Part shown: positions 41,210 to 53,030 of the stretch, piece after piece | Numbering within the stretch: the first letter of the stretch is position 1 | How the letters are laid out: every line of letters begins with the position of its first letter | NCBI GenBank assembly: GCA_963811225.1 | Contig: CAWEQO010000015.1 | Coordinates: 1 to 64,000 of the forward strand | Length of the DNA: 64,000 nucleotides | Origin: CAWEQO01 sp963811225 | GTDB lineage: Bacteria; Chloroflexota; Anaerolineae; Anaerolineales; Anaerolineaceae | Direction: 5' to 3' | Program-made: the position numbers and the translations under genes | Notes under the pieces: model-generated | The model's input: the letters and a program-made list of their open reading frames with translations, nothing else | Told to the model about the DNA's origin: nothing | The model's database searches: none

Positions 41210-42107
41210 ATGCCCAGCCCACAAAGCTTCATAATCCGCCAGTTTGCCCGCTTCCTCAAATCCCGCATGGAATCCATCGACTCGCTCGATCGCTGGCGCG
41301 AGCTGTCTCGGGCCGGTTCCAGTGGACCGCTCTCGGTCAGAGGCGTTAAAACCCGCTGGGTCGAGGCCAATGGTGTGCCCGCCCAATGGCTGATCCCGGA
41401 GAACGTGATGGATGGCCGCACGGTCCTCTTCATCCATGGCGGCGGATGGGTGCTGGGCTATTACAACCCGCACCGCCTGATGTTCGGGCGCATCGCTCAG
41501 ACTGCCCAGGCCCGGGCCTTGTCGCTGGACTACCGCCTGGCCCCCGAGCATCCCTTCCCCGCCGCAGTCGATGATTGCCTGGCGGGTTACCGCTACCTGC
41601 TCCAGCAAGGAGTTCGACCCGCGCACGCTGATCCTCGCCGGGGACTCCGCAGGCGGCAACCTGGTACTGGCGACCCTGCTGGCCCTGAAAGACGCAGGCG
41701 ATCCCCTGCCCGCCGGGGGCGTACTGATGTCTCCCGCCACCGACATGACCGGGCGCGGCTGGACTTATCGCACCAATGCGGACAAAGAGGCCCTGCTGCC
41801 GATGAACTTTGCGGACACCTGCGTCGAGATGTATCTGCAAGATGCCGACCCGTATAACCCGCACATCTCGCCTTTGCTGGGTGACCTGAGCGGCCTGCCG
41901 CCGCTGCTCATCCAGTCTGGCGGTGATGAGCTCTTGCTCAGCGATGCCACCCGTCTTGCCGACAAGGCCCGGCAGGCCGGTGTGGACGTGACCCTGGAGG
42001 TCTACCCGGGCATGTGGCATGTCTGGCAGTCGTTTGCGCCCTATTTGCCGGAGGGTCAGCAAGCCATTCAATCCATTTCAAAGTTTATCGACCGGCTGTA
42101 CGCATAA
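41210..42107 (+). pseudogene. HSL-type alpha/beta hydrolase, single-base frameshift
   Basis: Two frames combine into an esterase/lipase of about 298 aa of the hormone-sensitive-lipase (family IV) type. The first (41210 to about 41610) has HGGGW with His76 and YRLAPEHPFPAA. The second (from about 41605) has GDSAGGN with the nucleophile Ser, SGGDELLL with the acid, and GMWHVWQ with the His. One extra base, probably a G in CAAGGAG near 41605-41610, breaks the frame. All catalytic residues survive, so a sequencing error is as likely as real decay. Start 41210 has AGAGAGG upstream. It converges with the GT9 gene onto a shared hairpin. Confidence 0.82.
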
Positions 42108-42183
42108 GGATTAAACAGCAGGGGTAAACGGTGGACTGCAGCCACCGTTTACCCCTGCTGTTTAATCCTTATGCGTACAGCCG
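42093..42183. terminator. Giant hairpin shared by two convergent gene ends
   Basis: Perfect 42-bp arms with a seven-base loop (ACTGCAG). The outermost 15 bases of each arm are the last coding bases of the two convergent genes: both proteins end Arg-Leu-Tyr-Ala with the same codons and stop. It is a bidirectional terminator, at the least. Confidence 0.85.
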
Positions 42184-43256
42184 CCTCGCCGCCTCGATTA
42201 CCTCTTCCGTGGAGATCGAAGTGACGAACGACACCTCGTGCGTGCAGCCTTGTTCCGGCAGATGATCGATCTCTTGTTTGGTAATCAGACGGCCGCATTG
42301 TGGGCAGCGCCGGTCCCAGGCGATCAGGGGCGTAAAGCGCTGGCGGTACAGCGGCAGGGAGTTGATTACACTCTCCACCCAGAACAACCCAACCACCGGC
42401 CTGCCCAATGCCAGCGCCATGTGCAGCGGCCCGGTATCGTTGCTGATGACCATGCGGGCCTTTGTGAGCAGCCCAGTCAGGCCGCTCAGGCTGAGTTGGT
42501 CTCGCAGGTTAACGCATGGGGCATGCATTTGTTCCATCACCCGCTCGATTTGGGCCGCATCGATGCGCGTCCCGGTAAGCGCCACCTTCAGGCCCAGCTC
42601 TTCGGCCAGGAAATCTCCCACCTTGGCGAAGCGTTCCGCAGGCCAGAAGCGGCGTGGATCGGTGGAACCGGTGTGCAGCACCGCAAACGGTCCGTCGATC
42701 TGCTCCAGCGCCGGTGCAGCCGCTTGCAGGTCGTCATCCAGCGCCGGCAGGCAGGGCGTCAGCTCGTCCGATCTGGGCGCGCCCCCACCAGCGCCACGAT
42801 CTCCATCTGCCGAAAAATTTCGTGCTGGTAGTAAGTGTACGGCACCCAACGGTCGAGCGCAGGCGCGCCCGGCGCACGCGCTCCGACTCTGACCCGGGCA
42901 TTCAGCCGGCGGACAAACTGATTGGAGTGCGCACCGCCGCCGTGCATTTGCAGCGCCAGGTCGAAGGACTCTCCCTGCATCTCTCGGAGGAAGGTTTCCT
43001 CCACCTGCGGATCGATCACCAGGCCAAGCTCTATATCTTTGCCCAGCGGTGGCGGCACAGCCAACACCCGGTGAACTCCCGGCAGCCGGCTCGTAAGAAA
43101 ATCGACGTGCCACTGCCGCCCAAGATAGGTGATCTCTGCCTGCGGATAGGTCTCGTGCAGGGCAAGCAGCGCCGGCAGCGCCATGATGAAGTCGCCGATG
43201 GCGGTCGCGCGCAGGATGACGATCTTGCGCACATTCGGAAGAATTCCTGTTTCCAT
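42169..43256 (-). pseudogene. Glycosyltransferase family 9 (heptosyltransferase-like), frameshifted
   Basis: The first part (43256 to about 42785) has KIVILRATAIGDFIMALPAL and ends EIVALVG. The second (about 42790 to 42169) has FAVLHTGSTDPRRFWP, VISNDTGPLHMALALG and a C-terminal CPQCGR pair with a later Cys. Together about 362 aa, a normal GT9 length. The shift falls in a run of five Gs near 42787-42791, where one extra G would restore reading, which suggests a homopolymer error. GT9 enzymes add sugars to envelope glycans. A TATAAT ends only six bases before the ATG, so translation may be leaderless. Confidence 0.82.
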
Positions 43257-43262
43257 GCTTGC

Positions 43263-43268
43263 ATTATA
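43263..43268 (-). promoter_or_regulatory. -10 element close to the GT9 start
   Basis: Perfect TATAAT on the - strand, six bases before ATG 43256. Transcription would begin at or next to the start codon. Confidence 0.45.
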
Positions 43269-43326
43269 ACGAAGACCGCAGCCAAAACCGACGGATTTTT
43301 GACGATCCATGTGTGAGTTCTATCGG

Positions 43327-43852
43327 TAGGGGCATGGCTGCGTATTGGTTAAAGTTTGTGGTCTTGGGTAATGTGAGGGCTAGGGCATGGCTGCGTATTG
43401 GTTAAAACTTGTTGTCTCGCGCATTCCCGCCATGCCCCTACAGGTAAATTTCTGTGGTCGTGCGCATAATGGAGGACGGGGGCACGGCTTCGTATTGGTT
43501 AAATTATGTAGTCTTGCGTTACTCGCCGTGCCCCTACATGATCCTGTGATTGTGTGCATTGCGAGGGACAGGGGCATTGTGGGAATGGCGGAAATGTGGA
43601 TTGAACCTGTAGGGGCACGGCGGGTAACGCAAAACTCCAATATTGAGCCACTACGAAGCCGTGCCCCGATAACCCACCCGAACCTGTTCCAAGAAGAATA
43701 ACCTCGGCCCCTTTCCCTTTGGCAAAATGCGTGATTGCCATCGGGGGCTGGGCGGCGTATTGGTTAAAGTTTGTTGTCTCGCCTTTGGCAATCAGGGCAT
43801 GGCTGCGTATTGGTTAACGCCTGTTGTCGTGCGCATTCCCGCCATGCCCCTA
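43327..43852. repeat. Cluster of about six ~60-bp palindromic repeats
   Basis: Units at about 43327-43365, 43381-43440, 43478-43537, 43609-43667 (inverted), 43743-43790 and 43794-43852. A typical unit starts TAGGGGCATGGC, has an internal CGTATTGGTTAA, and ends GCCATGCCCCTA. In two units the stem is GGGGCACGG/CCGTGCCCC instead, so both arms changed together. No gene is present in this 526-base stretch. Confidence 0.85.
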
Positions 43853-44258
43853 CAGGTACATTCCTGTTGGCGTGCGTGTTCCCGGCATACCTTACAGTTT
43901 CAATAAATCTACAATATTTGAATCCGCTCCAGGCAACCTCGCATTTCCCATATTTGTGGAAAGTGAGTATAATATGAAAGGTTCAGTCTACACTCAATCA
44001 TAGAGAAGCTTTTCGGTCAATTCGATGCTGTGACGAGAAAGAGGCCTTGCTTCTCTGTCTCGTGAGCCAGGAATTATTTACTTTTGTCCTTAATTGTGAA
44101 TCGAATCACTTGTTAGGAGATGTGGCGCCTCCATTGATACCGTTATTGCCTCATTCCAGTCTATCTTTATGGGGGTTTTTTTGTGTTTTTATCGGCCGCG
44201 AACCGGGACCGGTTTAATGATTAAAGATGCTCATTGAAACGATGTTTACGGTAACCAT
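43853..44258 (+). other. Gene-free leader before the hybrid kinase, with a candidate promoter
   Basis: TATAAT at 43968-43973, with a weak TTCCCA 17 bases upstream, is the only strong promoter signal. It would give a leader of about 285 bases before ATG 44259. The leader contains several short complementary stretches but no riboswitch class or small gene that I can recognise. Confidence 0.4.
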
Positions 44259-47294
<3,036 letters not shown>

Positions 47295-47309
47295 TCGGAG
47301 AGGTCTTCA

Positions 47310-48527
47310 ATGCCACGTGTGTTATTGATAGATGACGAACCAATTTACTACAAGATGCTTGTCCATACCCTGAAGCCAATCGGTTATGAGGTGGAATATA
47401 CCAAAACGGGCATGGAAGGGTTGACCGCGGTGCCATTAATGAAGCCGGACGTCATCATTACCGATGTGCGCCTGCCGGACCTGTCGGGTTATGAGGTCGC
47501 TCAGCGCTTGCGGCGCGATCCTCGCTACAACAACATTCCGATCATCTTCTTGACCAGTCAGGCGGATTTGAGCAACAAGCTCAAGGCCTTCGAGGTCGGC
47601 GCAGATGATTATCTCAGCAAGCCGTTTCAGCCAGAGGAACTGGTGGCCCGCCTGGGCGTGCTGGTTCGCCGCAGTGAAGCCTTGAAAGCGGTGCGCCACC
47701 ACGACGAGGATGCCCCGGATACAGCCTCGATCCTCGCCGTGCACAGCCTGCGGGGGGGAGTGGGCTGCTCCACCCTGGCGGTCAACCTGGCCATCGCCTT
47801 CTACCAGATCTGGCAGCGGCCGACCTTGATCATCGATTCGGTGCTGAACGCAGGCCAGGTGGCCTTGATGATGAATGTCTCGCCGCGGTACACTTGGGCT
47901 GACCTGTCGGAATATAAGTCCTTCGAGCTGGACCAGGATCTGGTTGCCTCGATTATCACCCGTCACCCGTCTGGTGTGGAGTTGATCGCTTCGCCCACCT
48001 ACCCGGTCGCCGGGGATACCTTCAGCGAGGATTTCTGGCAGACATCGCTGCAACATCTCAAGACGATGTACGAGTTCATCATCATTGACACGGCCCACGA
48101 TTTCAACAACATCTCGATCCAGATGCTCGATCCGGCCGACCACATCCTGATGCCGCTCGTGCCCGAAATGGCCTCGATCCGGGCTGCAGTGTGCGCGTTG
48201 AATATCTACGAAAAGCTCGGCTACGGGCGCGAGAAAATCATTCCGATCATCAACAATGCCTTCTTCCAGGCCGGTATCAAGCAGCCGCAAATTGAGAAGG
48301 CTCTCAGCCGTCCGGTCGAGCATATTCTGCCGAACACCCAAGCCGAGTTCACCAAGGCGATCAACTTCGGCGAGCCGTACATATTGACCAATAACGAGAC
48401 GCCGGCCTCTTTCATGATCGAGGACATGGCCTACAAGCTGAGTAAAGAAGTGTTGAAGAACATCCCGCCTGCTGCACCAACGCTAAACTGGAGGCGGGTT
48501 AACAATCGCTTGACCAGCAAGCGTTAG
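47310..48527 (+). CDS. Receiver-CpaE/TadZ-like protein with degenerate Walker A
   Basis: A 405-aa protein. The N-terminal receiver domain (1-120) has DD at 8-9, Asp52 in IITDVRLPDLSG, and Lys near 103. The C-terminal ParA/MinD-like domain (about 138-385) has RGGVGCST at 148-155 where active members have KGGxGKST, so both nucleotide-contacting lysines are lost. The layout is that of CpaE/TadZ, which position the Flp pilus machine and are often inactive ATPases. No pilus genes are in the window. GGAGAGG lies just before the ATG. It is likely in the same operon as the hybrid kinase. Confidence 0.87.
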   Translation: MPRVLLIDDEPIYYKMLVHTLKPIGYEVEYTKTGMEGLTAVPLMKPDVIITDVRLPDLSGYEVAQRLRRDPRYNNIPIIFLTSQADLSNKLKAFEVGADDYLSKPFQPEELVARLGVLVRRSEALKAVRHHDEDAPDTASILAVHSLRGGVGCSTLAVNLAIAFYQIWQRPTLIIDSVLNAGQVALMMNVSPRYTWADLSEYKSFELDQDLVASIITRHPSGVELIASPTYPVAGDTFSEDFWQTSLQHLKTMYEFIIIDTAHDFNNISIQMLDPADHILMPLVPEMASIRAAVCALNIYEKLGYGREKIIPIINNAFFQAGIKQPQIEKALSRPVEHILPNTQAEFTKAINFGEPYILTNNETPASFMIEDMAYKLSKEVLKNIPPAAPTLNWRRVNNRLTSKR

Positions 48528-48833
48528 CGGGTCAGGCGTTCCGGTAGGTACGGACTCCTTGCTGTCAAAGGAAGGGAGCCCGAATTCTAAGATTTCATCT
48601 GAGAAAGCAGTACCTTTTTTCGCAATTCTGTTGTAACATTTAGAGTATCGGAAACTGCTGTAAACGCTCTGCTTTAAGCATTTCAGCGCATTTGAGAGTA
48701 TCGTGGTTATCGAGCGGTGGGTACAATACGCTGTTCCATTCTGGTTTTTAGGAGAAGTCGCCGCAGTGTTTCTTACATTTGGCAACCCAACCGCAGTTAA
48801 TATGATCGATCTGTGCATCAAGGAATGATCTTG
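48528..48833 (+). other. 306-base gap without a recognised gene
   Basis: It is relatively AT-rich. A GGTACAAT-like -10 lies at 48720-48727, about 107 bases before the next start, but no matching -35 is seen. No repeat, terminator hairpin or RNA gene was identified. Confidence 0.35.
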
Positions 48834-50777
48834 ATGCGCCGGAAGATCCTTTCCATTTGCGTCCTCCTGAGTGCGTTGGCCGCCGTGTTTTTCGTTGGGC
48901 CGCAGCAAGTCGTCGCTCAAAGTGGCGGCGGCGGAGGTGGGCGTTTCACCACTGTTGAGTCGACCACCCAACAGTACGTTTGGAACCTCGTCTTGAACCG
49001 CACTGGAAAGGCGATCTGCGAAGTGATCATCGATCACGAAGGCCAGCCCACCCAGTACGATGCCATCACCGCCTGCGCCCAAGAGATCTTCACCCAACCG
49101 ACCCCGGCTGCTCCCGGTGAGGCGGTCCCGACTCAAGCCCCCTTCGATATCAATGCATTTTTCCGCAACGTCCGCTGGGAATTCGTCGGCTCGCGCGAAG
49201 TGACCCGTCTGGTAAAGGTTCCCCTGCCGGACATGGTGGTGTACGTCACCGCCCCGCAAGGACCGCTCCTGCAGCCGTACGTCATCCTGACGGCCTATGA
49301 GCCGGTTTCAGAATACAAGATCATCCGCATCCAGGGACAGGTTGGATCCATTGGGTTTGTTTGCGACGGCTCGCGCTGTGAAGTGCCGGTGATGCAGGAT
49401 ACTCGCGTAATCTTCTGGGCGTATTCCAGTCTGGGTGACCAGAGCGAGCGTGTCCAGGCCGATGTGCGCGTGGTCAGGCGGGATGAGGGCTACTTCGTCT
49501 CCATCACGGGCGTCTCACGTTTTGCAGTCTATGAGGATATCTGCGCCCAATACTGGGGCGTTTCCGACTTGAACCTGCCGGAATGGGCCAACTTCCCACC
49601 CACGCCGGAAGAGCTCCACACCCAGCGCACGCTCCACTTCCTGACGAGCAAGTTAATTATGACCGGGCTGGTGGATGCGCGCGACTGCCCGGGCAACGGA
49701 TTCCTGCTCGGCGGCGCGCCGAACGCCTGTGGGATCGAAGCAGCTCAGCAGACCATGATTAGCTGGCAAAACCAGTTCGACCCAACGATTTGGGCAGCCG
49801 GGCGGGATGTGGGTGTCCCACCCGTGCTGATCAAGAGCCTGATCGAGCTGGAGTCGCAGTTCTGGCCTGCCAACGCCCGCTTTTACATTCAAGAATTCGG
49901 CCTGGGCCAGATGAACCAGCTGGGCGCGGATGTGGCTTTGCGTTGGGATCAGAACCTGTACCTGCGCGTCTGCACCGATCTGCTGCTGGATTGCACCAAG
50001 CCTTACGCCAGCTTGCCGAGCTACACACAGGCCATGGTGCGCGGCGCCCTGATGCGCATCATCAGCGCCGACTGCGCCACCTGCCCCAACGGACTCAATC
50101 TTGCCTCGGCCGAGCAGAGCATTTCGATTGTTGCTCAAACGATGCGCGCCAACTGCCAGCAGACCGGCTACATTATCGATCAGCTGGACGCCTCTGCCAA
50201 TTACGAAGACCTGTGGCGCTTCACAATGGCTTCCTATCACAGCGGTTATTCCTGTGTGAGAAATGCCATCGCGGATGCGAAGCACAACGGCGAGCCAACC
50301 GATTGGGAACACGTCGCCCCGTACCTCTGCGACGGCGCCCAAACTTACGTGGACGATTTGTGGAGGAATTTGAATTCCTTCAACCAGTACGTGATTCCGC
50401 CTGTGCAGCCGGCCGCGCCGACCCTGATCCCAACCTTCTTGCCAACTCCTACGCAGGCGCCCACGGTTTCTACCCGGTCCACGGCTCAGATTCGCGTCGT
50501 GGTCTACATTGACAACAACAATAACAATATCCCCAATGTGGGCGAATTGATCAGTGGGGTAAGCGCCCAGATTGTCTATGAAAATGGCAAGACGGAAACA
50601 AAGACCGTCACAGATGGTCAGGTTGTCTTCGATGCCACCGGCGTTCCGATCGGTTCAGCGTTCACAATCAACGTTCCCAGCTTGTACCGCACCTACACGT
50701 CTACCGTCCCTGCAGAAGGTGAAGCTCTGGTAACCATTCGCTTAACCCCGCCTGAACTTCCGCCGCTGCTACCTTAA
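48834..50777 (+). CDS. Secreted lytic-transglycosylase-like protein
   Basis: A 647-aa exported protein. A signal peptide covers about 1-28 (ending VVAQ) and is followed by a Gly run. Residues about 330-500 resemble a soluble lytic transglycosylase: ELESQF with Glu340-Ser341 as the catalytic Glu-Ser, then GLGQM (356-360), and a late Tyr-containing 'FTMASYHSG'. A Pro/Thr linker (about 530-565) leads to a C-terminal Cna_B/SdrD-B-like domain starting IRVVVYIDNNNNN. It probably cuts or binds peptidoglycan outside the cell. The first 300 residues are unrecognised. AAGGA precedes ATG 48834. It is followed 16 bases later by the sortase-like gene. Confidence 0.65.
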   Translation: MRRKILSICVLLSALAAVFFVGPQQVVAQSGGGGGGRFTTVESTTQQYVWNLVLNRTGKAICEVIIDHEGQPTQYDAITACAQEIFTQPTPAAPGEAVPTQAPFDINAFFRNVRWEFVGSREVTRLVKVPLPDMVVYVTAPQGPLLQPYVILTAYEPVSEYKIIRIQGQVGSIGFVCDGSRCEVPVMQDTRVIFWAYSSLGDQSERVQADVRVVRRDEGYFVSITGVSRFAVYEDICAQYWGVSDLNLPEWANFPPTPEELHTQRTLHFLTSKLIMTGLVDARDCPGNGFLLGGAPNACGIEAAQQTMISWQNQFDPTIWAAGRDVGVPPVLIKSLIELESQFWPANARFYIQEFGLGQMNQLGADVALRWDQNLYLRVCTDLLLDCTKPYASLPSYTQAMVRGALMRIISADCATCPNGLNLASAEQSISIVAQTMRANCQQTGYIIDQLDASANYEDLWRFTMASYHSGYSCVRNAIADAKHNGEPTDWEHVAPYLCDGAQTYVDDLWRNLNSFNQYVIPPVQPAAPTLIPTFLPTPTQAPTVSTRSTAQIRVVVYIDNNNNNIPNVGELISGVSAQIVYENGKTETKTVTDGQVVFDATGVPIGSAFTINVPSLYRTYTSTVPAEGEALVTIRLTPPELPPLLP

Positions 50778-50793
50778 AGGAGATCGATCAACT

Positions 50794-52743
50794 ATGCCGA
50801 ACGACACCATCGATCCATTACCGTTAGAACCCGAAGAAGAAAACGAGGAAGTTAACCCCGAAGAAGCGCCTTTAGCAGAGGACGCCTATGCTTCCAGCAT
50901 CCGCCAGAATCTTTTGGATCAGTCTCCAGAGACGAAGTCGCCAAAGGGTTTTGCGCGCCTGTTCTCTGGGATTTCCAGCATCTTCGGCAGAAAATCACAA
51001 GCGGACGAGCAAGAGCAAGAACCGCAGGTAGAACAATCTTACCGGCCGGAGATCTCTTCGACGCCTATGCTGGATATGGATGAGCTGGTGGTTCCGAAGG
51101 GCTACAGCCTGGACGAGGACGAAGCGGAAGTTGATCCGGAGCCCGGCGCTTTTACCGAAGAGTTCGATCCGTCTGTGCCAGCGGAAAGCGCTTTCGACCT
51201 CTACACAGAAGAGGATCAGCCTGTCCCCAATTCTCCATCCAATCCCTTCTTTGAAATAGAGGAAGAAGAACAGCAGCCGGAGCAGGCTGATTCCATCTTC
51301 CCCTTCTTAGATCTGGAATCCGATGAGGTGGGGGAAAAGCAGGAAGAGCCTGGTGGCTCGCAAGTGACCCCGTTCTGGGAGATGTATCGTACCGGGGGCA
51401 TCGATCAAGAGCAGGAGCCAGGTCCGATGGAGGTTCCGCAGCTGCCCGAATCCGAGCCGCCCCAACCTGCCCCGGTGACCAGTGAAGACGAGAAAGAATG
51501 GAAGGCCTTTCTTTCGAACCTTTTGAAACGCCAGGACGACAAGCCTTCATCGCTGGAGATGGACGACCACCAGCTAACCGATCGGCTGCAAAGCGCGGGG
51601 TTGGTAAACTCGGCTGAGGACGGCATGCCGAAGCCAAAAACCGGCAAGCTGAAGGAACCGACTGCGAACGAAAAGACAGCGCCGTTTGTTTGGGAGAAAG
51701 AAATCCCCTCAGGAGAATCCGAGAAGGATCCCGATCGAGAGGAGCAGCCCAACCCACCTGGCTTTGATGAGGTTGTGGACGACTGGTTTGCCCAGGATGA
51801 GGAGACGGCGTCCGCAGAGGAACCGGATGAAGCCGAGAGCAGCCTCGATCCGTTGAACGATCCTTCTGCCGCCCGTTCGGCGATCAACGGCAGCGAGTAT
51901 TACTGGAGCGACGAAACCGGTAAGTCGCAAAAGGCGGAGGAGTCAGAGGAAGCGCCCGGCGCCTGGTTCTCAGAGTTGGAGTCACCGGCTGCCGGCGTCG
52001 CCCCTGCCCCCTTTGAGATCGGTGCAGAGCCGTCCGAAGAGGCTCCCTTTGAGCCTTCCTCGGAAACTCCCGCATCACCTCTGTCAGACGAAAGCGAAGC
52101 CAGCCCCCAACGCCTGCGCCCGATTGTGCTGGAAGACTACGAACCGCCGCCCGCTCCAGAACCGGAGGAGCCGAGCGCCCTGGATGAGGTCGGGACGAAG
52201 GTCGGGGGATTCTGGCGCACGCAGAGCCTGCTCACCAAAGTCACCATCATCTTGCTGGCGGTGTTCATGTTTGGCCTGGCCGTCTCGATCCCCCTGTTTA
52301 ATTACCTGCTCAACCGCCCACAGCCGGTCACCCCGGCTGCTGTGGCGGTGGTGGTCGATCCAAACGGCCAGCCCATTCCGATCGGGCTCAAGCTGACCGG
52401 CGGCTGGTTCTTTAATCTTCAGCAAAGCAATATCGAAGAGGGCGTCTGGGTGCCTGAGGGCGCCGAATGGCTGGAAGGCACCGAGGTGCGCAAGGTGGTT
52501 GCCATCCCCTGGAGCCGCCAGTCGGAGGCAGTGGTGAGCTCGCTGATTGCCGGCGATATGCTCCAGCTGCATTTAAGCGACAATAAAATCCAAGAATACC
52601 AGGTGGACAGCGTCGAGCAAGTCGACCGTACCGATGTTTATATGTATGCCGACAACGAAGCCTCTTTAGTGGTGATCCTCTATCAGGCCAACTCCAACAA
52701 ACGCTGGGTGATCGTTTCCCATCTCGTTGAACCGGAGCGATAG
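50794..52743 (+). CDS. Acidic membrane protein with sortase-like, Cys-less domain
   Basis: A 649-aa protein. Residues 1-470 are low-complexity and very acidic (Glu/Pro/Ser-rich), without structure I can name. One membrane helix is at about 482-505. The external C-terminus has beta segments resembling a sortase: 'SLIAGDMLQLHLSDNKIQEYQVDSV' (split here as GDMLQLHL and YQVDSV), ASLVVILY where sortases have LTLxTC, and a following KRWVIV matching the RxxV after the catalytic Arg. The catalytic Cys is absent and no His is in the expected place, so it cannot be an active sortase. AAGGAG before the ATG. It is probably co-expressed with the SLT-like gene. Confidence 0.55.
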   Translation: MPNDTIDPLPLEPEEENEEVNPEEAPLAEDAYASSIRQNLLDQSPETKSPKGFARLFSGISSIFGRKSQADEQEQEPQVEQSYRPEISSTPMLDMDELVVPKGYSLDEDEAEVDPEPGAFTEEFDPSVPAESAFDLYTEEDQPVPNSPSNPFFEIEEEEQQPEQADSIFPFLDLESDEVGEKQEEPGGSQVTPFWEMYRTGGIDQEQEPGPMEVPQLPESEPPQPAPVTSEDEKEWKAFLSNLLKRQDDKPSSLEMDDHQLTDRLQSAGLVNSAEDGMPKPKTGKLKEPTANEKTAPFVWEKEIPSGESEKDPDREEQPNPPGFDEVVDDWFAQDEETASAEEPDEAESSLDPLNDPSAARSAINGSEYYWSDETGKSQKAEESEEAPGAWFSELESPAAGVAPAPFEIGAEPSEEAPFEPSSETPASPLSDESEASPQRLRPIVLEDYEPPPAPEPEEPSALDEVGTKVGGFWRTQSLLTKVTIILLAVFMFGLAVSIPLFNYLLNRPQPVTPAAVAVVVDPNGQPIPIGLKLTGGWFFNLQQSNIEEGVWVPEGAEWLEGTEVRKVVAIPWSRQSEAVVSSLIAGDMLQLHLSDNKIQEYQVDSVEQVDRTDVYMYADNEASLVVILYQANSNKRWVIVSHLVEPER

Positions 52744-52766
52744 AGTTTCCCATCCAAGAAAACCGA

Positions 52767-52847
52767 GCAGTCCGTGAAGCAGGATGGATGGTTTAGTTGC
52801 CAATCGAAGGTTGGCAACTAAACCATCCATCTTGCTTCACGGACTGC
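52767..52847. terminator. Long hairpin terminator
   Basis: Arms of about 37 bases pair with one mismatch and one G-T around a seven-base loop. They begin GCAGTCCGTGAAGCAGGATG. It lies 23 bases after the sortase-like gene and ends in CTTTC. Confidence 0.8.
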
Positions 52848-52908
52848 TTTCAAATTGCATATTATCAATTACCATTTCAGAACCGATAACAAATTTCAGC
52901 AATACATT

Positions 52909-52917
52909 TGTTATAAT
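52909..52917 (+). promoter_or_regulatory. Extended -10 promoter for the HD-GYP gene
   Basis: TGT-TATAAT, 113 bases before the start codon. Confidence 0.5.
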
Positions 52918-53030
52918 TTAGTGTGAAGGCAAACCCTGTCTTTAATCATTTAACCATTACGCACAGTACAGCCCAAATGCTGGTACTGGAATAGCGTATC
53001 GATTGCAACCAGAAGGCCTGGTAACCGCCA

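Noticed and set aside
43327..43852. Integron attC array
   Set aside because: Units are about 60 bp, palindromic and contain GTTA, but they lack the RYYYAAC and GTTRRRY ends at the borders, carry no cassette genes between them, and one is inverted.
43968..44258. c-di-GMP riboswitch before the kinase gene
   Set aside because: I looked for the conserved paired core and tetraloop receptor and could not see them; only loose complementarity.
50794..52743. Active sortase
   Set aside because: The place of the catalytic Cys is VILY and no suitable His is present, so only a sortase-like fold is proposed.
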